Shown here piece by piece: positions 10,141-21,400 of a DNA stretch of 64,000 nt; position 1 is the first letter of the stretch; every line of letters starts with the position of its first letter. The DNA comes from Linanthus parryae (taxonomy: Eukaryota; Streptophyta; Magnoliopsida; Ericales; Polemoniaceae): positions 16,551,001 to 16,615,000 of the forward strand of contig JALGPY010000003.1 in assembly GCA_023055425.1 (NCBI GenBank). Direction: 5' to 3'. The notes below the pieces were generated by a model. That model ran no database searches and was not told where the DNA came from. It was given only the letters and a program-made list of their open reading frames with translations. The translations under genes were made by a program, and so were the position numbers.

Positions 10141-11603
10141 TAATCACAAGCCCATCTGCCAAGATGGCACAGCTGCAAAAATATGATCTCGAACGATCTA
10201 GTGAAACATCTGCGAATTCATATTGCAGATAGCAAATGCGAAACTATTACATAGCATTATGCAAGGCGAAATATGCCGAAACGCATGCGAAATTGTATTT
10301 TGTTGTAACAGGGCAGCAGATAATACAAAAGGCTATTTATCATTATGAGTCGAAAAGACTTACAATTTATCTGTCTAGATAGCAGCTTACAAGCGAAAAA
10401 GCTCAAATCTAACTACACAGCCAACAGGGCTTACAATACAATCGAAAAGTAGCTGACAAGCCAACAGAGACACACTACGGGAATCCTGACTGAAAAGGAT
10501 GAACCCAACGGTCCTAACACCGTCTATGCAATACACAGATCTACGGCCAAAGATCTATAGCAAAAGGGATGCTGCTGCGAAGAGATCAACTCGTCATTCG
10601 CTACGTCCCTAGCGGCAAGATCTGGGTAACGGTACGTCCAAGACCCCAAGAGGTGACAAAGGCCTCTGTCTGATCAAGATAGGCACCGGAGGAACCTCCT
10701 GTTCCGGCGTATGCCGCCGTGCAAAACAGGGGAAGCAGTCATTCCTCTGGTGATGGACTCCTTGTCATGATAGACAAGGGCATTGACGAGCCTCCCGAGT
10801 TCAAGAACGAAGAGGCAAGAAATCCTCCTCCAGGTATGCTGGAGGAGAATTCCGCCGTTCATTACGAGACGGTAGCACGGTCACTTCGGCGCTGCACCTC
10901 GCTGGGAGGCGGCCGAAAACATGACCTGCAAACATAATACACGAAGAAAATTCTTCGAACACACATGAGATATCATCTCCATCTTATTTATGATGGTTAT
11001 AAAGAGCAATAAGCCTCATAAAGTGAATCTTGGAAACTATTTCTACAGCACAAAGCGCAAACTCAGGATTCACAACTTGAAGTTGCCATGAATCAACGAA
11101 AAACAAGCGTTGAAGCCAGCAGTCGTAAGGACTCACGGCAGAGCACATTTTTGGGATGAAGAACCCAAATGGCAAAGACAGGGTTTATATAGACCCTGTG
11201 GAGACTCTTCAGTTGCCAAAGATGATTCAGCAGAATTCGAAAAGAGGGTAAGGCCAATCACTTACGCCTTGAAAAGCGATAACGATCAATTACCCTACTA
11301 AAGGTTATGACGATTCAGTTGCGTATCCTAATAAATGACGGATAGTCATGATTCGGATGGACTTACCAACGAAAGCGTGCTTATCTGCCGAGAAATTAGC
11401 GCGAAAACCAAGCAGAGTATCAATTGCTGATGTCATAATTGGATATGCACAGAGATATCCTATCAAATCCCGAAAAGGGCAAAACGGGCAAGTTAATTCT
11501 TGTTGTTAAAAATAAAGGGGAGGGGGGAGAAACCCTAGCAACATTACATTAATGTTTCAAACATTACATTAATGTTCCAGCCATTTCCTTGCTATTTTCA
11601 AAT
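10141..11603. other. Non-coding stretch between tandem array and antisense gene
   Basis: No long ORF or domain was recognised. Weak relatives of the array unit persist to about 10,260. A more GC-rich block (10,480-10,930) has short inverted pairs such as CTCCTCCAGG/CTGGAGGAG near 10,826-10,846. The antisense PMD gene ends at 11,604 on the other strand, so this may hold its 3' UTR and terminator as well as the 3' UTR of pol. Confidence 0.4.
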
Positions 11604-12088
11604 TCAAAAAGTCAAAAGCAAATTCTTGATCAAGGAGTCATGGGGTGCGAACTGATGGCTCAGCTTCTCTACCTGTTCCACTTCTTGCTTCAATTGCTCG
11701 CACTTGGCATTCATCTCATGATAGAGCTTCGTAGCTTCTTCAGCCTTTTGCTTCTGCTGCTCCACCTTCTGCTTTTCAGCTGCGAGGTTTTGGTGGCCGA
11801 GCTTCAAAGTTACGGCTGCGCGAATCAGAGTGACTCTTTTCATAAGAAATCTGAAACCCAGTCTACCTTGAACTTTGGTAAGAAGATTTTGGCACATGCC
11901 ACAAAGCAATTAGGCACTCTGGACAGAAATGGTCTCAGGCGTGGCCGCAGACAGCTGCTCCAAAATCCAAATGGCTTCGGTAAGAAACAGCCTCCTGTCA
12001 AAGGGCCCTATCTCCAGAGATCTTGCAAACGATCGGGGGTAGGTGAGGCGCATCCGAACTAGCCAGTCCACATCAGTTTGCTTCAAAC
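11604..12088 (-). CDS. Exon 6 of the antisense gene, C-terminal coiled coil
   Basis: The acceptor TTGCTTCAG leads into DVDWLVRMRLTYPRSFARSL in frame. An in-frame TAA then separates a final open stretch with a long Lys/Glu/Gln coiled coil (LAAEKQKVEQQKQKAEEATK). The terminal stop lies at about 11,604-11,606. Either the protein ends early or the TAA is a recent mutation. Confidence 0.55.
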
Positions 12089-15000
12089 CTGAAGCAATGT
12101 TAAAGCTAAGTTATGCTATCAAACTCACAAATGAACCATGCGAGATGCAAACAGTGAATCACTACTTACCAGTTCCTTCGAGAATCTCACGAAGAGAAGG
12201 AATGCGCATTACTGGAGTCGTTGAAGACTGCCCTTGCTCCATAGCTCTCCTGTCAGCCGCGAGCTCTAACACCTCATAGTTAGAAGGAAGAGTGTAGGCC
12301 GCACCAGCTGCGACTGTATTCCCAACCTGCGAGCCCCAAAAGCTCCACGCAGGAATAGGTGCCGCCGACTCAGTCATCGCCGGAGGCGAAGTGACAGCCG
12401 AGGTTGCTTGGTGAGGGACATTCTCAGATGCGGAAGCATCGGCAGTACTTGTCCTTACTTCCTCAGCACCAGCATGGGCGTCTTCCTCCATCAGCACAGC
12501 GTCAGCTTCAGCATCATTAGAAAGTTCGATGATGTCCTCAAGAGGCTCACCTGCGTATTCAGCAGCTGCGACGGGCTTCTCGGTATGGGAGCTCGGAATC
12601 GGAACATAGGACACAGAAGGTTGACTTCTTTGCTCCGGCGCAGGTTCCTCAACATTGCCTGCGATACAAAATACGATGGTATGAGGTAACTCTCATTGAA
12701 TGATATTTTACTATCTTTACTTAAGCTAAGAGCAAGCACCTCCACGCGAAGGTGGGATTGAAGTCTCTTCGTCATACACTAAAGACGTGGAACCATGCTC
12801 TATTAGTGTGTCCTCATTAAGCAGGTCCTTAAAACGAGCATGACCTGGGATGCGAATAAACCAGTCATGATTCTGTTTCAAGTTGCTAAGGCCTATTACA
12901 TGCGTATCGCTCAAATGATTACCTGAAGGTTCTCCGCACTTGTCTACTAGCCAACGGCGAATGTCAGCCTTTGACACACCATGCTTTAACGCACCCACAA
13001 TAACATCTCTAAAGTTACTCCGAGGTTGAAGATCTCACCTTTATCGCCGCCTGCGATTTCTTCGAAGTCTGCTTGGGCTTGCTCCAGGGCTGCTGCATCC
13101 TCTTCTGGAACCTCATCTTCCTCCTCCGCATGAGGAGTCACTACTTCGGGGAATACATCTTCCTCGTCAACTGGACGCACTAAGTCGTCAACATGCTGCT
13201 CTTCGAGGCTCCGCTGTCTCACACGCTCGAGCTCCTCCTCTTCCCGCTGCCTCCTTCTTTCAGCAGCTTCCGCGGCTGTCTTCCGGGACTCAGCAAGAAC
13301 GTCCTCGCTTATGGGATCGTCTGGAATGCCAGAATGGGTATCTCTCTTTTGTCTCTTGGCCAAAAGGCCACCGATGATCTCATCATCATCATCATCTGCG
13401 AAGATATGATTGGTTTAAGAAAGAATTGCAAAAGAATTACGATAATGGGAAAGGAAATGCGACGGAGGTACCTCCTGATTCTTCCTCATGCATCACCACT
13501 GTTCTTTCTTCTTCTTCATCACTTTCTCTGGGCTCCTGCCTCTCTCCTTCTTCCTCCTGGTTGAATGGAACGAAAGTCTCAACTGCGAGCTCTTTCCGCA
13601 CTTTGCTGGGCATGCGACCTTTGCCTTTATCCTTGACAGAAAGGGACCTCGCCGGAGGAGAAGTTGGAGCACTTCTAGGGGAAGAAATTGTAATTCCCTT
13701 TTGCCTGGGTCTCTTCACTCTCGGCGCCGCAGTCGCTGGAGGGGACGGATCATCTCCGGGAGGTGACGAGGCCGGAGCATTGTCTATCAGCGAGTCAGCA
13801 AAAGCATTCATGACTGCGCAAATCTTGGTTTCGACCTCAGGGTCCATCCTCCATGCTAGCAGAAACGGCTGCTTTTATCTTCTGGTGGCAACAATGGTGT
13901 TAACCAATGACTTGGAGCGATCACCAGATGCGAATCTCCGCACATGACACTACACCAAACAGTACAGAATAAAGGCGTCAGCATAAGGAAATCAAGAAGC
14001 TTAAACGCACACGGAAAAATTGCTTACCTCAGCAAATGCCTTGCTATATCTGATGACATGCGTGTCGCCTTTCTTAACTGCGGCGACCTTCTCCTTCAGA
14101 ATGACGTCAGGACACAAATGGTTCTCACGATCCAACAGTGAGTAGCAACCATATTCAGACTCGCTCAGGCTGCAATTGGGGCGAAACGGAAAAGAATTTC
14201 TCTTGATCAAGGGAGCTCTACTTGGCTGCGCGGCCGACTGCGTCTCAATCCTCGTTTGCTGGGCGACCCAGTATGCGAGCCAGTTCTGAGAACAACCACC
14301 CTCGCGGGTCCCTGTAGGCTGCTCAAAGGGAAGATTGTTCATGAAAACTGTCTTGCACTCCTTTGTTAGCAAGCGCTTATAGCAACCTCTGATAATGGAC
14401 TGGGGCCAGATTGATGGTGCCACTGCATCAAAGTCGAACTGGGGAGAAACTCGAGTGGGGTCAACATCCACGGTAATCCTCTCATACCTTGGCGCGAGCT
14501 CACGAATATGCTCTGCGAGGGCAGGAAGGGAACCTCGTAGACACCAGCAAAAGAACTCGCGATAGCGCTCATGGAAATGCGATCCCTCTTCGAAGAGGAG
14601 CTCTTCTGAGAAGACAATACCCTTAGAGGGGTACAGCTTTGGAAACCATCGCACGTTCTCGACACGTGTGGCATAGGGCCTGGCAGTAAACTCTTTCCGT
14701 TTGTCGCATATTAAGCTCCAAACGCACTTGGTGTTGTTCGCTCCGAACCACCTCGCAGCCCTGCCGCTGTTACGCTCCTCCGTCTCACCTGGGGGACACC
14801 ACTTGTCGGGTTTGAGAGCAGTCGGAGCATAGGATGGCCATCGCTCGAAAACCCACATTGTCAAAAAGGAAATATTGACAAAAGTCAGTACATCGAGGCG
14901 GCCACGCGACTCTTTCATGGCTAGAACCAACTGATCAAGCCTATAGTACAGCGTGCCCAAGACCAAGGGTCCGAGTGCGACTCTCTGGCCAAGGGCGAGC

Positions 15001-15908
15001 CTCACAGCAAGTGGCAAAACATGGTAAAAGACCCCGTCATGTGGGTGACCGTCAATCAAGTACCTCGATAACCAAGCACAGAGGAAAGCACAGAGGGTCA
15101 AGTGATAGCCTTTACCCTCCACATAATTCTCGGCCTCTGGGTTCTCACTCAGAAGCTTCTTAGTGATGCTGCTGTTCGCATAGTCTCGAAAGAAGTACTG
15201 CAACCATTTGTTCCAGGTATTCTTCGCAGACGTATCAACCAATTGCCAGTTTGGAAGGGCTTTCGTAGTAGTCCACCGGGTGGAGATTTTCTTTACCTCT
15301 GCCAAGCATTCCTCCATCTGCGTGTACAAGGCAATCTCCGCAGCCGTCCTCAAAGGACTCAAAGGGTCCACCTCGCCCATGGGAGAAAGATCGTACAACA
15401 TCTGCACGTCCTCGAGTGTAGGGGCAGCCTCGAACTCAGCAAAGTGGAATGTGTGAGTCGCAGGCGAGTAGCGGGAAAGAAGGTCTAGAAGCATGGACTG
15501 GTCCAGCTTCACGGCAGCACCCTTCATAGCACGAACAGCGAAGTATACACCGGCTTCATCAAGAGTCGCCGCATGATTGGTCAACACGTGGTCGATCCAC
15601 TCATCCATGTAGTCCAGTTTCTGGACAAAAGCTTGAGTAGAAATCGCAGTGTAGGGGAAGTACCCATTTTCGATTCCCAATCGAACCACATCCTCGGAGC
15701 CAATTAACTCGAGCAAGGCTGAGTTAACCGGGCGAGTCAGTGTTAGCAATCCCTCAATTGGGACAGGAGCAGGCATTCTCTTCGCCCTAACCCTCGCATG
15801 GTAGAAATCTTGGCCACCTAAATAGGGGGCTTTTCGCCACAAAGCCTGCGGAAGATCGGGGATCTCTTCGTCCTCCTTGTTGGGTTTGGTTCCTTTTGTC
15901 TTGGCCAT
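11604..15908 (-). CDS. Antisense spliced gene with plant mobile domain (six exons)
   Basis: This gene is read opposite to gag-pol. The proposed exons (minus) are 15,908-14,028; 13,949-13,472; 13,395-13,039; 13,006-12,740; 12,658-12,170; 12,088-11,604. Donors are GTAAGC, GTACCT, GTGCTT and GTAAGT, with TTCGCAG/TCGCAG/TTCAG acceptors. Phases agree across the 75-81 nt introns, which strongly supports splicing. The step between exons 3 and 4 is only 32 nt and is more likely a frameshift. The N-terminal exon has a plant mobile domain; later exons are acidic and low-complexity, with a coiled coil at the C end. In-frame stops at 13,875-13,877 (TAA) and just before the coiled coil suggest decay. PMD proteins occur as host genes (MAIN/MAIL) and in retroelements. 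The function here is unknown. Confidence 0.75.
12170..12658 (-). CDS. Exon 5 of the antisense gene
   Basis: The acceptor TATCGCAG is followed by a Pro/Ala/Ser/Glu-rich stretch ending EILEGTG. The donor CTG|GTAAGT is the best splice site in the gene and is in phase 1. The reading is open throughout. It is probably disordered. Confidence 0.65.
12740..13006 (-). CDS. Exon 4 of the antisense gene
   Basis: The segment encodes a compact region including HGVSKADIRRWLVDKCGEP and NHDWFIRIPGHARFKDLL. The donor GGAG|GTGCTT at 12,739 is in phase 1 and joins the next exon in frame. No domain was recognised. Confidence 0.55.
13039..13395 (-). CDS. Exon 3 of the antisense gene
   Basis: The acceptor CTTCGCAG, followed by an Asp run (ATG/GAT repeats), is in phase with exon 2. 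The sequence is highly charged (KRQKRD, a long Glu/Arg helix RRRQREEEELERVRQR, then acidic). It is probably coiled coil and disordered. Its downstream junction with the 13,006 segment needs either a 32-nt intron, too short for plants, or a small indel. Confidence 0.55.
13472..13949 (-). CDS. Exon 2 of the antisense gene
   Basis: The acceptor GGTGTAG lies at 13,950. The phase-0 reading joins the exon 1 frame but meets a TAA at 13,877-13,875. From MDPEVETKICAVMNAFADSL the frame is open and becomes Pro/Ser/Lys-rich, then Glu-rich (EEEGERQEPRESDEEEER). The donor GGAG|GTACCT ends it in phase 1. It is probably a disordered linker. Confidence 0.6.
14028..15908 (-). CDS. Exon 1 of the antisense gene: plant mobile domain
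   Basis: About 627 codons are open, starting MAKTKGTKPNKEDEEIPDLP. Residues ~120-190 read LDEAGVYFAVRAMKG and SPATHTFHFAEFEAAPTLED, the core of the PMD (helical, with the THTFHF...PTLEDV signature). Trp/Arg-rich helices continue to about residue 480. The exon ends GCTGAG|GTAAGC at 14,028/14,027, a good donor in phase 0. The length is close to a full PMD protein. The intact exon contrasts with the stop-bearing pol on the other strand. Confidence 0.8.
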
Positions 15909-16618
15909 TCCTGCGGAAGAGCAAGAAAAAGGGGGGAGAAATATGCTACTTCAGTTTGAATTTCGAGAATCAAGATCTACAGAAAGAAAGATGAACAGTT
16001 TCTGGTATCAATTTCAGAAATTAGAGGGTTGCATTACCAGGGGATTTCAAAACCCTATCCAAGGTCCTTATTATTGAGAGATCAAGCCGCAATTGGGTCT
16101 AAAGCTTGAAGCTTCTTCACAAGTTTCAACAGGTTATATGGGTTTACAGATTCAGCGCAGTTCAAAGCATACACTGGTATTTTAAATCGAAATTGAACAA
16201 GGCCAACCTTGTTTCCGCAAAGCTTGCTTGGATATGCACAGTTGAAGAAGACGATTTGCAGTTTTGAACTGATGATTGATTATCTGAATCTGCTCTCGAA
16301 GATCTCCGGGTACCATTCACTTTAAGAGAAAGAAGTGATGCTTTGCAACAGTGGATACAAAGTATTTATCCAAAAACAATGAAGGGTTGCGTCCTTTCAG
16401 TAGTCGAATCGCAACCGTCACCGTCGAATCGCGCAATCACATGACAAGCTGACGTCACGCCTAAAACCCTAAAAGCCAGACGGCACGACTCTAGGGGTTT
16501 TAGGTCATAATGGCACGCACGGGGGCTGAACTTACCCGTATTTGAATTGGTGCGTGGCGGCAACGCGTATGTTGGTTTCCACGCATGGAAGTCTATACAG
16601 CTATGAGTCTTCACGCGC
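15909..16618 (-). promoter_or_regulatory. Upstream region of the antisense gene
   Basis: About 700 bp lie between the PMD start codon and the 3' LTR polypurine tract. On the minus strand GGATAAATAC near 16,355-16,364 is a TATA-like candidate. No ORF of note occurs on either strand apart from LTR shadow frames. It presumably contains the promoter and 5' UTR of the antisense gene. Confidence 0.35.
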
Positions 16619-16628
16619 AGAAAGGGGG
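16619..16628 (+). other. Polypurine tract of the Tat-lineage element
   Basis: AGAAAGGGGG, followed by CTAA, sits directly before the 3' LTR start at 16,633. It is the expected plus-strand primer and confirms the element's orientation. Confidence 0.85.
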
Positions 16629-16632
16629 CTAA

Positions 16633-17259
16633 TGTAGATAGTGCTTTCTGAGCTGACAGATCTTGGCCACGTGGCAACCATCCAGCACACCATATTGTGC
16701 TCCACACGCACTGGATCACCAGCCGAGCTGATCCATGTGGGGGGTGCGAGACAGAGCCCTCGCATACCACCGCACGGGACTTGTAGCGACTTAGTGGTTT
16801 GGAGGCTAGAGTAAGCCCTGTCGCGTGCGAGCCAAGCCCGCGCGCGACCTTTAGTAACTGTTTTGAGAGATTTATGGCACGAGCTCCATAAACCCGGTCA
16901 ATCCGGTCAAACCCGGTCAACCTCGTAACGGTTCCGGTATTCGCGAACAACGTGCTGTAACGGTCCCTATATACTCGGACGAACGTGCCGTTATGGTTAA
17001 GCTAATTAAGCCGCCATCAATGGGCGCATTAACCACACTACAACGGTCACGTTCTCTGCTATATATAGGACGTTAACCTTTCCATACAAAGGAGAACACA
17101 CTTGCCATACGCGGAAGCTCTGCCAAACCTCTGTCTCTCTCTCAGACATTGCTACTGCCTTACTCTCTCCCTACACACAACCCCACTCTTCCTGTGCGAT
17201 CTCTGATCCTCTACATACGGTGTACACGGAGGTCTCCCCGCCGGAATCTCTTGTGCACA
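16633..17259 (+). repeat. 3' LTR of the Tat-lineage element
   Basis: It is 627 bp, the same length as the 5' LTR, with three substitutions (for example TTGGCC against TTGGCT, and ACGTTC against ACGTTG in 5'). It is followed by the duplicated CCGGT at 17,260-17,264. Confidence 0.97.
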
Positions 17260-17714
17260 CCGGTCCTCTCGGTCGACCTAGATCTGCAGTCTCATTCTAA
17301 GTCTGCTTAGGTCCTGAGATCTCATATCGATCTAACCCAAATTACGACAGGAGTCGATCTAGACGCCCAGGCTACTCCTAACACACTTCGCCTCTCGGTC
17401 CATGATGTGATACGGGAAAAAAATCTGTCTTTTTCTTCCTATGTTAATCTGGTCACTCTCGCTCACCATGTCAGATATGTAGTAGTCCTCTCCGTTCATA
17501 CATGAAAATAAGCAGCAAAGATAGAAATCTAAGTAAAACGCAAAACTGCATTAAGAACCGAAGATCATGAATCCAGTCGAAAAACTATGAAAATTGAATC
17601 AGAACCCTAGGTTTACCGAGAACTTAGGTAAAAAGTTTAGCTAATGAAAACTAACATAAAGAAGAGAAGAGAATCAAACAGGTGATGGAAATCTAACAAA
17701 CCACTACAAAAAAT

Positions 17715-17940
17715 CGGCCCAAAGACAGCATTAATTTAATGCTGCTACAAGTTTCAAAAATTCCGTTTCTGGTTTTTGCGGCATTATTTGCAGCATTAAT
17801 TGACATGCTGTATCTGTCGGTGCCGCTTTTGGCTACGCGGCATTAAGATAGCGGCATTATGTGCGGCATTAGTTTCAAATGCCTATTCTTGCGGCACTAT
17901 TTAAAATAATGCCGCAGTAGATAATTATTGTAGCATTATT
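17715..17940. repeat. Left subterminal repeats of the CACTA element
   Basis: At least five GCGGCATTA or GCGGCACTA copies and several AGCATTAATT/TAATGCTG inversions occur in 225 bp. The right end (22,425-22,600) has the same motifs inverted. Such clusters are the expected transposase-binding region. Confidence 0.8.
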
Positions 17941-18318
17941 GTAATGCCTTAATTAAGTTAAATTCCAGCACATTTTTACTCCTGTATTTAAATTGGTCCC
18001 AGCAATTTTTTTAAATGCCGTATTAGAATTCAATTGCAGCATTTTTTTGAATGCCATATTCGAATCCAACTGTTGTATGTCTTCAATGGAATCACAACAT
18101 TATAGAACTGACATGAGCAATAAAATTGCTACTCCACATTTTACTAGCGCAACACAAGTATTATCGGAACATTGCAATAACATCTTTCTAACAAGTTATG
18201 AACATCACATATCAAGTACCAAAGTTCAACCAAATAGATACAATCTTGTCTTAACCCCATATACTTAGATACAAGAATCTCGAATCAAGAACCAGAACAT
18301 CACTAAACTTCCTTTTGT

Positions 18319-18463
18319 TTAATTGGTGTTTCTCAAAACAAACTCAGTCAGCATGTAATGCGTGTAATCGAAGTCCATAGCAACCTTCTCCTCGCTTTTA
18401 CAAACTTCGGTCAGCATATAATGTGCGTAATCAAAATCCATAGACGACTTGTTTTCTATGAAC
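18319..18463 (-). CDS. Probable last exon of a gene carried by the CACTA element
   Basis: On the minus strand, an acceptor ATCTTTGGACAG is followed by an open reading to a TAA at 18,321-18,319. The peptide contains a tandem duplication: MDFDYAHYMLTE and, after 12 residues, MDFDYTHYMLTE. The two DNA copies differ mainly at synonymous sites, which argues that this was under protein-level selection. I do not recognise the family. It may be a captured host exon or part of a TnpA-like gene. Confidence 0.45.
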
Positions 18464-18499
18464 CTGTCCAAAGATAGCCAAGAACCACAATGGAGCAAG

Positions 18500-21400
18500 A
18501 TCTCAACAAGAATCTCATAAGAAATGAAACATTCAAATCAACCAACAGTCGAATTAAGTAGAGCATTACATTCTAAGAAATGGACAGAATTGTTCAATAA
18601 GCTAATAACGGAATCACTACTTTTCCGTCAGCAATTTCGTACTTTCAACAATTGTAGTTTCTAAGGCACATATGTTAAGTATATTAATAAGAAACTGAAT
18701 CCTAGTATTCTGAAGTTCGAAATAAGCAAATCCCAATTTTGAAACTTCTGTCATTATCAAATAATAAAACCCATTCGACCATCTATGCTGTTGTACAAAA
18801 TCACCCTGTAAGATACCCCTAGCTTTAAGAGTCCAGTGAATTTGAAACACTCATTCAAGCATAAAGTCCTAGACAAATTCGCAATACAGATTAAACCATA
18901 GGTTCCTGAGATTCAAACTAGAAAATACTAGTAGGGTAGGTATTATTATCAAGGAGGTACAACTAATGTTGGTGATTTCTTTCCTTGCCCTTGGATTATA
19001 GAAGTTTGGTTAGGATCTGGGTGTCATGAATCCCTATGGCTATCTATCTAGTAACTACAAAGAACGACTAGTTTTAGGAGCAGTTCTAGCTAGCTAGTAA
19101 TCTGTAATAGTTTTGATTTCCCATGTAAATGTCTTCGGGGAAACAGGTAGTATTCTGGATTGATGAAAATAAATGGGATTGGTAAGTTAGACTAATTGAT
19201 GTAACTTTCAGTCCATTCCAGTTGACGAGGATTCTATGATATTCAAAACTTAAGCTCTATTGGATCCCCCTGGACAGATGGGAGAATGGATCGAAAAAAG
19301 TATCGGAAACAAACCATCTGAAGTTCAATTGCACAAGAATAGTAAAATTTTGAACCACCAACCATATTTGTGAACAACATGTATATCAGCATTAAGGTCA
19401 TTCTGGTACAACACTAGACGAACAGTACCATTTACTCTCTAATGGGGGGATTCACAGGAAGCAACAATTTACTCCATTAAATTAAAACATATATCTATTT
19501 AGTTATTGAAGTTGATTAGGGAAAGGGAGTAACCAGTACTTGACCTAAAATTGATTTTCCAAGTTCTTCAAACACCTACACAGAGCTTGGACTATGTAGT
19601 TTTTACCGCAAAAAAAACAATTAATTAAGTAGTAGAGCATCAAATAAGAGCATCAAGGGTGTTCTTTTAATTACCCTATATGGTTTAATATGCTTAGAGT
19701 TCATTTTCAGCTCTGCACTCTTAAACAGGATATGATTTTGTTGTAAAGGAAACATGCGTTCTTGGAAGTGTGTCTTTTTTACTTACAAAAACAACCATTG
19801 CACGGTTCATAAAGTTACAGTTTTACAGAGTGATAAAAGAGACATTTGTTCTTTGTTTTTTCTAATGTATGTTCGCGCGGTCTCAGGATGGCTTAGCTTT
19901 TCCCAAATGTTCCCAGTAGAATAAATGTTTAGTCTCTCAAACCTAGACAAGGTCTCTCTCCTTTCTCTATTATACTCTACTAAGGTACTTGAAGTTCTCA
20001 GTTTGCTTCTAAATGATGTGCGGTTACTGAGAAATAAAGATATTCTAGGCTTGGATAAAAGGGGAGGAAGAGGGAGGAACTCAAACCTGGTCTCAAGATT
20101 CCAGAGACACTCTGAGCAGCATTTGCCATCAGGATAACAATGGGCCACATGGCATTTGGTTCAACGAATCATTTAGTCGAGTTGTATAAATAAAGTCCCT
20201 CAAATCCCTAGTGTATCTTTTCAATTTCACTACAGAAACTGGAGTACTATCCTCATAGACAATACCATATATCTCTTTCAAATCTCAATTGAACATATAA
20301 TTGTCCATTGTATTATACTCCAACAGCAAACCATGCCATGTTGATGCACCATCTTTTTTATGTATGGTTATCTACGTGCATCTTTACATGTGATAACAAT
20401 AGCACTATAAAACTCACATTTTCAATTTGACTAGGTCATACATTATTACTAATTTGAAACATGAACCATATCTCATATATGTTAAGATAGGTCGTGGTTT
20501 CAGACATAATGATAAGGGGAAAGGCATTTACGATTATTAGAAATACAAAATTATCTTAATCACGTTAATGGAAGATGCCCAAACTTCTAATTTGTCTCCT
20601 ACACAAGAATTCACTGCCATGTGCACAAAAACAAGTACCAAACAATAGGCAGCCAAGGGATAAAAGCATGTTAACAAGAATATTGAAATAAATATCGTTA
20701 AAGACAAGTACACGGTGTCTCTAATAGTTAAAGAGAGGAGAATTACTTGCTAACTTCCGCTCATTCATGCAACCACAGCTCCCTGCTTTGAAAAACGGTT
20801 CATGGCTTCTGAACTTTTATAGCAAAGACCTACAAAACGGAAGATAACATATGGAGACTGCTTCAAATGCATAGTTCTGGTCTGAGGTAGAATCGGTTAC
20901 ACATACACCTCTGCTTGCTTTTCCTTAGTTCACATCGGACATGGAGAAGATTTTGTCCGAATTCACTCATATTTTGCCAAAGAATTTCCCCCACGCCAAT
21001 TAAGAGTTTTCAAAACATATTATAAGGAACTTAAAAAACACTTGTACAATCGGTTCTAGTTTATCAAATTACAAGTAGATAACAGTTACAAGCTGCACAA
21101 GTGGATAAGAACAACTACCAAATAAAACAAAACAATAAAGGATGGTTTGATCACTGAACTGACAAAGAGAATTCTTAATGCCCAAACCTTTTCATTCCCA
21201 AGCGTGCCACCAACAACTCCAACAACACCAACAGTAGTGGAAACCTGTGTCTGTGAAAATTAAGTTGCGACCAAAAGATTTATCACCAATTAACCTCCTG
21301 CGTTATGATCAGGTTCACACTCAAATAAATTGTGTAAATGAAGCACGTGAATTGATATGCTATGTCTCCCAAGAAGATGAGGAAGGTTTATAGTCCAAAT

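Larger units (their letters stand above)
3302..17259 (+). mobile_element. Complete Tat-lineage (Grande/Ogre-like) LTR retrotransposon, non-autonomous
   Basis: The 13,958-bp element is bounded by 627-bp direct repeats and by the 5-bp target duplication CCGGT (3,297-3,301 and 17,260-17,264). The LTRs differ at only three positions by eye, so insertion was recent. Order: LTR, PBS, gag, protease, RT, degenerate RNase H, archaeal-type RNase H, partial H2C2, 54-bp tandem array, non-coding stretch, antisense PMD gene, polypurine tract, LTR. The second RNase H and the 3' tandem repeats are known features of the Tat lineage, and an extra ORF in opposite orientation recalls maize Grande. Four in-frame stops and loss of the integrase core make it dependent on proteins supplied in trans. 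Confidence 0.95.

Noticed and set aside
13007..13038. 32-nt intron between exons 3 and 4 of the antisense gene
   Set aside because: Sites GTGAGA and TTTAGAG would restore the frame, but plant introns of this size are not known to be spliced. A small indel is more likely.
16366..16950. 194-codon open frame on the minus strand inside the 3' LTR (also 113 codons at 3,278-3,619)
   Set aside because: It lies antisense across the LTR and its polypurine flank, has no recognisable motif, and exists in both LTRs only because they are identical copies.
2885..17698. Reading the PBS at 2,861 as the start of the Tat element
   Set aside because: The PBS is on the minus strand next to a different LTR end (GTGTCA), while the Tat element has its own plus-strand PBS at 3,932 and LTR start at 3,302.
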